Below are positions 23,840 to 35,435 of a stretch of DNA of 64,000 nucleotides, one piece after another. A program made the position numbers and the translations under genes. The stretch lies in the NCBI GenBank assembly GCA_017979445.1, contig CM030715.1, forward strand, positions 8,610,187-8,674,186, given 5' to 3'. The notes beneath the pieces are model-generated. The model worked only from the letters and a program-made list of their open reading frames with translations. It was not told where the DNA came from and made no database searches. This stretch comes from Akebia trifoliata (Eukaryota > Streptophyta > Magnoliopsida > Ranunculales > Lardizabalaceae). Numbering within the stretch: position 1 is the first letter of the stretch; each line of letters opens with the position of its first letter.

Positions 23840-25360
23840 AAAAAGATACACATCCTCCAATCAAGCGGGTATCTTTGAAAATATCCAAATTATATTTCTT
23901 TCGAGAAAGAAAAATACATTTTTGAGAATAGGCAACCTCGATGCCAAGAAAATTTTTGAGCTTACCCAAATATTTAATAAAAAAAATTAGTTTTGAAAAA
24001 TTGTTTGAGGCAATGGATTGCCAAGTCATCATTCCCAATAATACTGATATATTAAAAAAAAAAAAAGAATAATCAGATTTTGATTGAGAAAAACCAGCCT
24101 CAAGAAGGGTGGAAGAAAATTTGACAAACTATTGTCATGAGACTTGCATCAATCCGTAAATGGATTTGTTCAAATTTTAAATTCGTGTCTCCCCTTGTCG
24201 ATCAAAACTAGGAAGAAGTTCCATATGGACTTCTGCATCAAGATCGATGTGTAAAAAACATTATTAACATCAAGCTTAGAAAGGGACCAATGCTTGATAG
24301 AGGCAATAGAAAGCAATGCACGAACTTGCAATCAATTTTGCGGTAGGTGCAAAAGTATCATGATAATCTAAATCTTCCACTTGAGTAAAACCCTTTGCTA
24401 TTCAACAAGATCTATGACACTCAATTGTACCATCTGCATGGTATTTGATCTTGTACACCAATTTACAACCAATGACTTTCTTGTTGGGTGGAAGAGTGGT
24501 GATGATCCAAGTATGATTTTTCTCTAATACTTCAATTTCTTTTTCCATAGCATCCCGCCAGTGAGGAGACTTTATAGCTTGGGAGAAGATTTCGAGGCTC
24601 ATCTGTGGAACAAATAATAGAAAGAAACCCCCGATGTGCAACTGAAAAATGAGAGGTAGAAACGTAGTGATGAAGCCGGTAGGGAATACTTGTCAACTTG
24701 TAGTTAGATGAAGATACTAGACAATCATGATTAATAAATGAGCAATGATAATCAACCAAATAGGGCGGTGGTCGCCGAAACCGAATAGGACGAGCAATGA
24801 TTCCTATCATTGCATGTGTGTTAGAAATATCAGGAAGAATGATAAGTGGTGGTAAAGGATGATCTTGTTCAACAATAGGGACGTCAATCGTGAGAGGAGT
24901 GATATGCAATGCAGAAGCATGAGGCACGCTGATAGGAAAATCAAATATGGGGTCATCACTTAAGGATAATGGGGTGACAATAAAGGATTGTGGTGTCAAA
25001 AGTAGACTATGAAAAAAAATCATTCATGGAAAAGTACACTGTGAGAAGTAAAAAATGGTCTTAATGGTGATGTCAAAAAAAAAAATTTATAACTCTTTTT
25101 ACCATAAGGGTATCCAAGGAAAACATCAAGTTTGGCGCGTTGGTCAAATTTATGTGTAATATGAAAATTGTGAGCAAAACATAAATTGCCAAAAACACGT
25201 AAGTGAGAATAATTCAATTTAGAATTAAACAAAATTTCATAAGGGGACTTGTTAGGCATTTTATTGATAAGGCATGTAGTTGTGAGAACAAACTCCCACT
25301 CTCTCAAAAAAGGGGGAAAGGGAAAAATTAACATCACCTTTAATCTAACCAGCATAGACC
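23840..25360 (-). pseudogene. Decayed Ty1/copia pol, minus strand
   Basis: Read on the minus strand, in order: end of integrase (LTTTCLINKMPNKSPYEILF, HLRVFGNLCFAHN, FLGYPYGKKSYKF) at 25355-25020; a variable linker; RT start (AIKSPHWRDAMEKEIEVLEK, then TLPPNKKVIGCKLVYKIKYH) at 24640-24420; RT middle in broken frames (YHDTFAPTAKL and a later SIYGLMQ); and LGKLKNFLGIEVA near 23920. It stops after this, so RNase H and the 3' LTR are missing, as are gag and protease upstream. Stops and frameshifts make it inactive. It is a different copia family from the two elements in the TIC236 intron. Confidence 0.85.
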
Positions 25361-25436
25361 ATTATTTCCCCTTGACGACGTTCATTAGGATCTTCATGAT
25401 AGTTACAGACCCTAATGTACACTAACGTAGGGATCA

Positions 25437-26095
25437 TATAGGTTTTGCGAAGTGAAAAACTTGTAAATCTCTAATAAGTTTAGTATTTATAGTGACTTAA
25501 GGACAGAAGTGTCATTTTCAAATGTGTTTCATTTTTTATTATTTAAAACTTTATGTCCCGGGCTCCAATTTTTGCAAACTTATGGTCTATTTTGGATAAT
25601 TTTTCGATACGAACATAATGGTATTTTCGAATTTTCAATATCTAAGAATAATTATTTCTAAGTGTCCAAACTTAACCATCAATCAAAATTTCTTGAGATA
25701 CATAATGGATTTCTAACACATTAAGATCGCCAAAGCTTGGATAGCTCAGAAAGTTAAAAAATAAAGAGACAAAATTTCAAAAGCTAAGTGTAGGAGTGAT
25801 TTTAATTTCTTAAAAATCTACTACGTATCTCGATGAATTCTGATTGATGCTTAAGTTTGGAAACTTAGAAATAATTTTCTTAGGTAATGATTTTTGAAAA
25901 ATCTAAAAATACCATTAGGTTCATATCAAAAAATTATTCAAAATAGATATAAGTTTATGAAAATCGGAGCCCGAAACATAGAAATTTAAATAATACAAAA
26001 TTAAAACAAATTTGAAAATGACTTTTATGTTCTTAAATCACTATAAATACTAAACTTATTAGAGATTTACAGATTTTGCATTCTCTTCCCCAAAG
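25437..26095. repeat. Inverted duplication of an LTR start
   Basis: The left arm (about 25437-25745) and right arm (about 25785-26095) are reverse complements. For example TGTAAATCTCTAATAAGTTTAG pairs with CTAAACTTATTAGAGATTTACA, and GTCCCGGGCTCC with GGAGCCCGAAAC. The right arm is the 5' part of the Tekay-type LTR that continues to 28075. The left arm is an inverted extra copy of the same part. Confidence 0.8.
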
Positions 26096-26778
26096 ACAAA
26101 TCCTAACCCTAGCTTCCCTAGAATAGAAGAATTGATTCGAGGGTTATAAAATGAGATTCAACACTCGACGAAAGAGAGTAAAAGTTTCCTCTTGTCAAGG
26201 GTTTCGAATGAATCCAAATTACGAACAAGATTTTCAAATCTTGTTATCTTTTTATGTTACTTTGAATTGAGTTACAAAAATTACATGATGTCAATACATT
26301 TATTTAAGGTTTTCATTTTTAAAAACCCATTTTTCGTTTAAAGAATTTTGAAAAATCACTTTTTCAATCACTTCATCAAATTTTCACAACTTTTTGTAGT
26401 TTTAACTATATATGATTTTATCATGTTTTTTGAGTCTTTTCTACTCAACCAAAATCATCATATGAAATTGGTTGATATCTTAGAATTACAAATACTTTCT
26501 AAAAAATATATACTTTAATAGATACATAAGAAGATAAGTATTTTATTTTTGGATTGATGGATAGATAGAGAAAACTTATGTTCTTGATTGATTAATGAGA
26601 CAATGCCGCCAGACTTATGCAGTGGCTATACCATACGGTGCATGAAAAATAAATAGATAGATGGATATCTCACATTCCCACAACTATGTGAGATGTGATT
26701 GATAGATGGGTTGACTAACATATGAATGTTACTAGAGAGTACTATCATATCTTATTTGTATTTTCGATATAAATAAAC

Positions 26779-26811
<33 letters not shown>

Positions 26812-28075
26812 TATATAAACAAAATTATTTTTGTTTACTAGAAAATGATTGTAGAAAACTTAGAAAGAGTGAAGCATTGCTATACTTTCGAAAGCGGTGG
26901 GTCAATCTATGATAATACTTAATGTTTTATTCTCTTGTGTAATATGTGATACCTTAGAGAGTAGTATACCTCATGAGATCTAGAAATTTCTCATATTTTT
27001 TTCTGGGGAACATTTGTGTGTAAAGGCTGTCTTTGTATAATGTAGAGATAGTCTTAGGTTTATATGTATTGCCTCTTGATAGGCTTAAACGCGATGAATT
27101 TCTCTTGGGCTAGTTGGTAATCACTAAGAATTTATAATCATCAAAAGGTCGACTTTACCTTTAGCTAAACTCGGTATTGAGTTCTTGTTCAATGGCCAGT
27201 CTGAACTAGATAAATGGTTACCCGCCCATGGTATGGTAGACCGGTCAAAAAATCAAATAAGAATGGTAGGATTCCAGACCGAAAGTTAAGTATTGAAATA
27301 CCAATTTGTCATAGCTGAGGTGGTTATATTGGCATATTCCTCAACACTCTTATCAATTACATTGTTGTGTATGTATTATGTATTTCCTTCTTATTTATCG
27401 ATAGACTAGAATTTTACTTTGAAAGAATGATGAGATGGTTACTTTGTTAAATAATTTGGTCGATAAAATGATACGTAATGTATTTGTTTTATTTTAATTA
27501 GTATTTATTCAAATGCTAGATTATATAAAAAAACATGTATGATTTAAACTTAAGAATGATCATGCGTTACATGTTGTAATTAGTTGTTAAAATGGTAGAT
27601 TTCCTACTGGATAACTTCTGTTACTCACCCTACATTCACCTTTCAGATTTTACAGTTGTCAAGGAGTCATTAATTGGAGATGAAATTTATGAGGAGACAC
27701 CCAAGGCTAAGTATGTGGATGAGTAGCCACCTCCATTAATTTGATTGGTCTTAAGGTTTTAATAGTTGTTTATTTTATGTTTTAGTTTGAAACTCTTATT
27801 TTTAGGTACTGTGCCAATTTATATTCAGTATAGTCATTTAGTTATGTCTTATTTCAATCAGCATGATCATTATTTTGAGACTTAAGGATTTTGGATCATA
27901 TTAGCTTCCACACTCTGTTAGCCTTGATATTAATTATATCTTTCTACTGCTTATAATTGTTTATCAGGATCTATTATCTTATTATTATATGTTATCATGG
28001 GATGGGATGGTTAATCATTCCTTGAGATCTAACATAAGAATTCTTGGGATTCATGTTGGATTTTGGGGCATGATA
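25785..28075 (+). mobile_element. Tekay-type LTR, third copy, diverged
   Basis: It is similar along its length to the LTR at 52423-54962. Shared blocks include TTGATGGATxGATA with the CAGTGGCTATGCCA-like stretch (about 26560-26640), GGTCGACxTxxC with GGCCAGTCTxAxC (about 27150-27220), ACTCACCC (about 27623), and the terminal GGGATTCxTGTTGG...GGGGCxTGA. The right end reads TGATA where TGACA is expected. No target duplication is visible, and the left end is confounded by the inverted duplication. Confidence 0.7.
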
Positions 28076-28879
28076 GTGGTGACTTATTTATATCCCAAAT
28101 GAAGAAGAGCACATGCACCCTTTAGCAAAAACCCACTCAACCTAATTGTTGTGATTCTAAGGTTTAGTAAGGCACTAAGTGGGACATGTGTACGACCAGA
28201 GATAGAAAACACAATATCTTAATCGTCTCGAACTTGAAATGACATGCCATTTAATGCGATAAGACATTGAGGGAAAACGCAATGATTAAAGTTAAAAATT
28301 ACGTGCTATTAATGACACTCGTTCGAAATAGGGAATGTTTCTTGAAATGACAATAAGGCTTCGCATGTTCTCGATAGGGGGTAAATGTAAATGGTAAAAT
28401 CAATATTTCGTCAAAATCCTACACTTGTCTTGATGAAGACAAGAATTGGAAAGTAGAAAAAGAAGATTACGAAAGGCAAGTGGTACATATGATAGGTCAA
28501 TAATTCAACTCTGCCCATTAGGAGGGCGGGGCATAGATTGAAGTCTTCCTTGACTAACAAGGCATACCAAATCAAAATATTCGGATGATTGTTTGCCTCG
28601 CTTGTCAAGCTTCGAAATTCTAGGAAAAATCTCAAAATTCTAGAGGGATAATAGGAAGGATTCCATTTTTGGTATAAGATCCCCATGATTGTGGGATCCC
28701 CCAAGATCAAATCCCGAATAAAGAGAAAACCTTGATCTTGAGAGATAATATATAATAGAAGGAGGGTCCAAGGATAGGGGATTCTTTTTTCGGATCTATG
28801 GAGATTAGAGTGAAGAAGGACAATATTTTTTCGATAATTCTAATTTGATCATCGGAGAATTATTGGCAGATATCACATC
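28076..28879. other. No feature recognised
   Basis: About 800 bp between two LTR copies. An open frame on the minus strand (28411-28710, 99 codons) matches no family I know. The right part is the pre-insertion target of the solo LTR that follows, ending in the target repeat ACATC at 28875-28879. Confidence 0.35.
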
Positions 28880-31800
28880 TGTAACACCCCAGATTTTCAA
28901 CTCATATCTCGAGGAAAGTAAATGGTGAGATTTGGAAGAAAATATCGAATGAGAGACTTAGAGTAAAATACTCGGATTTTGTTATGATTAATTTCGAGGA
29001 AAATCAACTTCGCCATTAGATTCAAAAGGATCGAAATATATACATTAGCCTGTAAGCAAGTCCGAATTCGAATTCGGATAGAGAAGTTATAGAATCCTCA
29101 AATTTCGTGTTAAGTGGGACCCAAAACAGTGGAATTTCGTTAGAGTGAGAATCGAAAAGATTTGATGACACCATTAGATCCGAATCGAAAAATTATTCGA
29201 AATGGTATATTCGTTTGTCGTTTTCCGAGTCCGAATAGTTAAGTTACGATCGAAACTAGAAATAAAGGGGAAATTACAAGTATGCCCCTCAGCTTTATTA
29301 TAAAAAGGAATCTGATTTCTTTTATTTCATTCTTTCCTCTTCTTCTCTAAGAAAACCCCAAACAACAGCCACTTCTCCACCCTAGGGTTTCGACCCATTT
29401 CCGTCAAGTTTGTGCGCGAGCGAAGCCGAGTTGAACCTCAACGAAGAAGGCAAAGTTGTCGGCCACGACGAGGGCTACAACTTCACCACCTTTGGTTGTT
29501 TATTCTTGTTCGTTTTCTCCATCCTCCATCAAAAACCAGCCGGGTAGCTCGAGTAAACCTCCACATCTTCCGTCCGAGGGCTTCATCAAGTTAGGAGCTA
29601 GGTCTATACTTCATTGTAGAAGTGAAGGAGAACGTCATTGTCGGATACCTTGCAAACCCTCGCTCGTTTCACATCCAAGTCAGCCCAACCTCGACTCTCG
29701 AGCCATCCAACCCTGATTTGTAGTGCTAGCTTGTATCCTTGGCGTCCACAACCAAGTAAGGGACTTCCAATTCTTATTGGTAGCTTTAGATTTCCGAAAT
29801 GTGCATTTAGGGTTTTGAAACAAAACTTATTGTTTGCATTTAAATCGTAGAGAAATTGGTGTTTGATTTCAAATTCATGGTAGAAGTAGGTGTTTTGTTT
29901 ATGCTTTATCGAATTTTGATAACAAAATCGTGGGTGGGGGTCGAATGGTTCGAAGAATGGAAGAAGAAATCGAAAAAGGGATCGAAAAACCCAAAAATCG
30001 CGAGTGAGGTTCAGGCTGTAGGTGGGAAGGGTCGGTGCCACCGGCACCTACCGAAGGCATTCTGTCGGTCCCACCGACAGAATGTTGCTTCTGCCACCGA
30101 CGAAATCAAGAAACTGCCGAAAACTTTGTTCTGTCGGCAGGACCGTCGGTCCCACCGACACCTGCCGATGTGTATTCTGTCGGTTCCGCCGACAGCATAT
30201 TGATTCTGCCACCGATAGACACAGTTTTGATCAGAACAGTGTTCTGACTCTTGGCTTGACCTCCTCACACCTTATACACTATTTCTCACCCTTTATTTCA
30301 TTAAAAACATTTAAGTAAATATCCTCTTTAATTTTTACTTTCCATTTACTTTAAGTTCTTTAATAAAATTAAGGTTTTACCCCCCATTTTGGAACAATGG
30401 GAATGGTTTTAAGATCCAAATCTCAAAGGATCAAAATCCGAATTTTGGTTTAAAGAACAAAACGTAATTTTCGACATTTTCGGCAAGTTTTCAAAATGAA
30501 ATAACTTTCACGTTTCTTTGAATTAGATTACAAAAACTATATGTTGTCGAATCTCATGATCGAGACTTTCATTTCGAAAAACCCGTTTTCAATTTCGAAA
30601 ACTTTGAAAAATTGAGTTTCCGACACTTAGCCAAATTTTCACCAGCTTTCATTATTTTTTAACAGTTTTTGCCCCGTGCATCATCGGGACCTTGTTTGTG
30701 AATAAACTTTGAAGGTTTTCAATGGAAAGACCGAAATAATGACCTTGAAAGATTAGAAATGGATGGTTGATTTGAAAAGACGAAAAATGATAATGTTGAG
30801 AGAATGGGAAAGGGATGAACGGTAAAATTGTCAGAATCACCCCCGAGGGGTGATGTCTGCCTTTTACATTGTATGTTGTGTGTAGGTTGGTGAAAGGATA
30901 TCTAGGTTATTAATAAAAGGGTTGCATGTTTATTTCCGATTATGTTAGCGCGTGCGCTGAGTACTGTTATTTATTTTAGGCCGATTGGCCACGGTTGCAT
31001 GGTAGGAACTGGATATCCATTCTCAACCCTGTTCTGTTAATTTCTCTTTTGTTTTAAATGAAAAATCATATATGTACGTAGCTATTTTGTGAGCTGTTAA
31101 AGGGTTTGTGAATGCCTGAAGGGATAGTGTGTCACATCATCCGGAGGGGTACACTATCCTGGGATGTATGGTAGGGACCACCAAACTCATACGTGGTATG
31201 GGACGCGTATGAGAGTGGAGTCACAACTGAAATCCGGGTCTATTCCTTTCTTATCTTTACCAGTGAACGTGTATTGTAAAGGTGGTCGTATACGAGTGGA
31301 GTGTCATTTGGGAATTACATGCACGCCTGATAGGCATAGACGAAGATGATTAGTCAGTGATCACTAACAATCTAGTAGTAGTCGAACGTTCTGACACATC
31401 GAAAAGAGACCCATTGCTTACGGTCACGTCAAACGGCCAGCCTGAGCCGGATAAATGGTCAACCGTGTGGTAAGTGCAGCGACCGGCCACAAAAATCAGG
31501 AACTAAAAACCAGATTTATGTTGTAACATCATGTCCTGACTGGGAGCGATCCAGTCGTGAATCCCAACTCTTTAATTCCAATACTCCACCACTTGTATTA
31601 TGTATCTGCTGTTATACTTCGAAATAAACTGAAAAGCATGTTTATCATTTTAATGTTGTCAATGTATTTGCATAGAATGGAAAATGTATAATGAGTATGG
31701 ATGATTGATGCCATGCGTAATCTTTAAACTGTTTAGTTGCTCATCCCTGGCTATATGTACCAGTTGATCGTATTTTATCTTGTAAAACCTTGCATGTATT

Positions 31801-32351
31801 AAAAATACTCAGTATGCTTTATTCGATCATGCTTAGGAAGGGTTATTGGTAGGAATTGGCTGTGGACTTGCTGGGTAACTTTCGTTACTCACCCTTTCCC
31901 TTCCTATTTTTTTTAGTTTCAGCACTTGCAGCTACGAGACAGGCGTAGAGTCAGTATTTGAGGAGTATCTGGTCGGTCAGATCGACGATCAGAGTTTATT
32001 GCCTGGTGAGCACTAAGGCTACATCCGTTAGAATTGCCAGTTTCATCCAGGATGTATGTAGTTTTTGGATTGAGAGTTTAGGCCTATGTTAGAGTGAGAG
32101 TATTTTGTAAGCCTGTATATGATTAGATCTTCCGCACTCTGATCTACTTACATGTTAGATGTAATTAGTTTTCCGCTGTTCATTTCCTGTATTTACAGCT
32201 TTTATACAGGTTTATATAAAATTGGTTTACCAGGTTTGAGTTCCGTGAAACGCTAACATAAGCAGAGGAGACCATGCCGAAATTTTGAGGTGCCACCTAG
32301 TACCTTGAGGTTTGGCATTGGGATTTGTGTTAGCGTTGGCGGGGCGCTACA
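28880..32351 (+). mobile_element. Solo LTR of a Tekay/Del-type gypsy element
   Basis: It begins TGTAACACCCC and ends GGGGCGCTACA, inverted-complement ends usual for Tekay chromovirus LTRs. It is flanked by perfect 5-bp target duplications ACATC (28875-28879 and 32352-32356), which fixes both ends at 3,472 bp. There is no internal protein region, so it is a solo LTR, the product of recombination between the two LTRs of a full element. It contains TTATTATAAAAAGG at about 29297 as a likely TATA region, a UTR-like zone with several short open frames, and the palindrome cluster listed next. None of the internal frames looks like a gene. Confidence 0.9.
30028..30225. repeat. GC-rich cluster of short palindromes in the LTR
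   Basis: Within an AT-rich LTR, about 200 bp are dominated by CTGTCGG and its complement CCGACAG. The best case is a 27-nt stem-loop at 30058-30084: twelve paired bases (CATTCTGTCGGT / ACCGACAGAATG) around CCC. Others are GTGCC-ACC-GGCAC near 30036, GTCGGTCCCACCGAC near 30148, and GTCGGTTCCGCCGAC near 30180. Open frames on both strands here only mirror the palindromes. Confidence 0.85.
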
Positions 32352-33426
32352 ACATCGGTGCTAATAAGAGTGATGAGCACCTTCGGAACAACATAATAGA
32401 TCGAGGTAAACCCATAATCTGTCACCACACTAAGTATGTCATTCTTTTTTCGTCATTGATTGCCAAAAATCAAAAATAAAAAATCGTCCAAGTGGATTCC
32501 AATCACTAGATATATTAACAGAGGTGAGAAAAAAGGTATTTTTCGGCAATTTTAGAAATATTATAAGGGGTGAGGGGATTAATAGTCTGTTTGGAAAAGC
32601 TTTCTCACAACTAAAATCATGCCGAACTCCATCCGTTTTTGAAACTTTAGTGTTTGGGATGGATTAGAAGTTTTTAAAATTCCCGATTCCTTCGTCAAAA
32701 TCTGCTGATTCACTCGACTACTAACAGTTCATCGAGCATCCACAAAATCACACGGGAACCGCAAAAAAATAGAGTGAAAAACTGGCGCCATCTCTCTGTC
32801 TCTGTCTCTATCTGTCTGTCTCTCTCTCTCTGATCTTACAGTCAAGAACTCATCTCTACAACTCTCTCAAGTAAGCAACTACTCCTTTTCTTTATTTTTT
32901 TCTATTTTTTTTTTCAATGTTAGTGTTTTAAGCAACCCTTCCCCCAATGTTAATAATCAAAAAATTCAAGAGAATCAGAAGTAAAAGAGAGAAAAAAAAT
33001 AAAAATAAAAATAAAAAATAAAGAGAAAAAAGAGTAAGAAATTTACCTCCATTCTCCCATCGATTTCAATCCTCATTCACCCACAAACCTTCGATTTCAA
33101 CCCTCATCCTCATCCATAGACCTTCGATTTAAGTCGCCCTCATTTGCTTTCACCATTCATTCTCATCTCCTAAGCACCACACCATCATTTTTTTATCACC
33201 TAATGGCAGCTCAGTTGCACAACAGCCCTCCATTAATGGCGATTCTGTCAACACCCTCTCTCACTCATGACTCACTCATGGAACCCACCTTCATCACACT
33301 CAACTTACCATTAGGCTCTCAACAGCACCCACAAAACTCACCCACACAACCTCTAACTCTGGATCGAACTCAAAATTTAAAGACAGCCATGGAACTCCCA
33401 CAGCCACATAAACATGTGGGTTAGAG
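32352..33426. other. No certain gene; CT microsatellite and UTR-like sequence
   Basis: A (TCTG/TC)n tract at about 32798-32832 is followed by leader-like sequence. A 73-codon frame at 33203-33424 starting MAAQLHNSPPLMA is rich in P, T and Q and matches nothing I know. TAGTCTGTTTGGAAAAGC at about 32587 resembles a transposon end, but I found no partner. Confidence 0.3.
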
Positions 33427-34702
33427 TTAAAATAGAGATATATAGCCACACCAACTTTTGTTAATGCTACACTAACTATAGCAATTCTTTAATGATTTAT
33501 ATGTGACACAACATACTCAACATACTCATGTCAAACACAGAACACATGTCAATGTCTCTGTTAGATGGCTATCAATAAATTACATTCTTATATTTGGGGA
33601 CATATCATGGGACATGTGTAACAACAATGAAATAATAAAAAAAATTGAAAATATGGGTTAGAGATTTTGGATTGAACTGATTTTTTGTGAGGATGATCTC
33701 TATGATGAGAAGATCATCCTAAAAAAAATCAGTCCAATCTGAAAATTCTAACCCCGTTAAAAGTGATTTAGAATGTGGACCGTCGATTTTTTTATCAATA
33801 ATTTGTAAACCACTTTTGATGGACTTACAAGTTTCAGATTAAGCTGATTTTTTGTGAGGATGATCTTCTCATCATAGAGAACATCCTCACAAAAAATCAG
33901 CTCAATCCAAAATCTCTAATCCATATTTTGAACAACCATTGTTTTTATATATGTTTTTACATATGTCCCATGATCCCCCCCCCCCCCCTATATTTATCTT
34001 GATGCTAATGTAAATACCCTTTTAATTTAGATTTTCTAGAATAGTGTCTGTTTCCTATATGAATAATTGAATTATGTCTTCTATTTCTAATAATTGTCTA
34101 TATTTATTTGTATATCTTGGAAAGTTCTGAGGATGTTTCCCTTTAAGTGTAAATTTTCTAGTCTTTTGATCTGACAGTTCATGTTTGAAGCCATAAGTAC
34201 AACTATAGACAAATAATTATCTATATATGAATTGGTATGAAATTAGTAAATGTTGGTGTGATCTATTTTTTTTTCTTGGCATCACAACCGTAAGATTGAG
34301 AAGGATCTTACATGATGGTTTGGATATTTATCGGATCAGATTGGGTATTAGAAAAATTTTTGATTCATTGACAGGCCCGGAATCTCCATTAAAGGGTGGT
34401 TGAGATAAGTGAAGAGATTAAAATTTTTCAAATATGAGTTATTGCTTTTTAGGAATTAGTTTAGATCTACAATTTTCTGAAAATCCTTATGACTATTCAC
34501 ATTTCTCAATCGTTTGTTTAATGAACATTATCAAAGTACCTTTAAGACTAATAATAATGCTATTTTTAAAGAGACTCTATTGTTTCGACAACTTTTACTA
34601 ACAACACCACCATTCCTATGATATCAACAAGGAATTAGCACCCATCTTGTGTTCTTCTTAATAAAAGTTGGTGTGGCAATAGAAGATCTCTATTTTTAAA
34701 AG
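33427..34702. mobile_element. Non-autonomous DNA element with CTATTGCCACACCAACTTTT-type ends
   Basis: The left end (AATAGAGATATATAGCCACACCAACTTTTGTTAA, about 33432) and right end (about 34659-34700, AAAAGTTGGTGTGGCAATAGAAGATCTCTATT) are inverted copies of about 40 bp. It has no transposase. A second MITE (33653-33924) sits inside it. Sub-terminal words such as AATTCTTTAATGATTTA are shared with the small MITE in the TIC236 intron (41671-41794). The superfamily is uncertain because I could not define a target duplication. Confidence 0.65.
33653..33924. mobile_element. MITE with 68-bp inverted ends, each containing its own hairpin
   Basis: The ends (ATGGGTTAGAGATTTTGGAT and its right-hand complement) match over about 68 bp with four or so differences. 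Each end also folds on itself, since GATTTTTTGTGAGGATGATC and GATCATCCT...AAAAAATCAG occur within one arm. The middle carries AAAAGTGATTTAGAATG and CCACTTTTGATGG. No coding sequence is present. Confidence 0.85.
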
Positions 34703-35284
34703 TAATACTTTCGTGTTCTTTAATTTTCCTTGGAAAATTGTAGTGTCCAACGAACCATTGAGATGTGCAGATATTCCCTAAGAAATCTAAGTGTGTTCAT
34801 ATATGTTTTTAGGATTTTGTTATCGTGTGCCCTTAGGACACATGTTAATAAGACTCGTGTTTTTATTAACTCAATTTATTTTTTTCTTAGATTATTTTAT
34901 TTTAGGTTTAAGATTTTATATGAACATTTTTTTAATTGTAAAAAACTATTGAAATTGTTTGAATGAATGTTATAATATTTTATTCTATTGCGATTGTAAT
35001 TAGAGACAAACCTTAGTAATAAATAAATAAAATATGTGAATGATTGAATATAAGTAAAAGTTGGGGTGCCAATAGAAATTCTTATTTTTTTTCCTTTAGA
35101 TTTTATTGTTTTAAGTTTAAAATTTTATATGAACATTTTTTTTAATTGTAAAAAACTCTTGAAATTGTTTGGATGAGTGCTATAATATTTTATTTTGTTG
35201 AGATTGTAATTAGAGGCAAACTTTAGTACTAAATAAAGAACTTGATGCTTAAATAATATTGTTGAGTTACAGTAGTTTTTTAAT
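34703..35284 (+). repeat. Direct duplication of about 145 bp, about 209 bp apart
   Basis: Copies at about 34887-35031 and about 35096-35240 share the words TTTTATATGAACATTTTTTT, TTGTAAAAAACT and TTGTAATTAGAG. Between them lies AAAGTTGGGGTGCCAATAGAAATTC (about 35058), another copy of the transposon end described for 33427-34702. The duplicated block therefore probably comes from partial copies of the same TIR family. Confidence 0.7.
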
Positions 35285-35435
35285 TAGAGTGTTTGGTGAC
35301 ATGTCTACAAGTAAGTTGAACAAGAACTTAGTCAGGTTGATGCATAGATAAATTTGTATGTGGATTTATTTATTACTTTCATTTTCTTAATTTTTTTTAA
35401 ATTTAAATTTTATTTTTGTAGTTTTTACCAAGATA

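Noticed and set aside
23810..23850. GATACACATCCT repeated on both sides of an A-rich stretch, as a retroposon insertion
   Set aside because: The enclosed sequence is only about 25 bp and lacks any recognisable element. Slippage is as likely.
29412..30318. Cluster of overlapping frames on both strands inside the solo LTR
   Set aside because: They fall in an LTR with proven target repeats. Part of the overlap is caused by palindromes, and no domain is visible.
32583..32605. TAGTCTGTTTGGAAAAGC as a transposon end
   Set aside because: No inverted partner or target duplication was found.
33203..33424. 73-codon frame MAAQLHNSPPLMA as a gene
   Set aside because: Composition is simple (P, T, Q), no domain is visible, and the frame runs into a transposon end.
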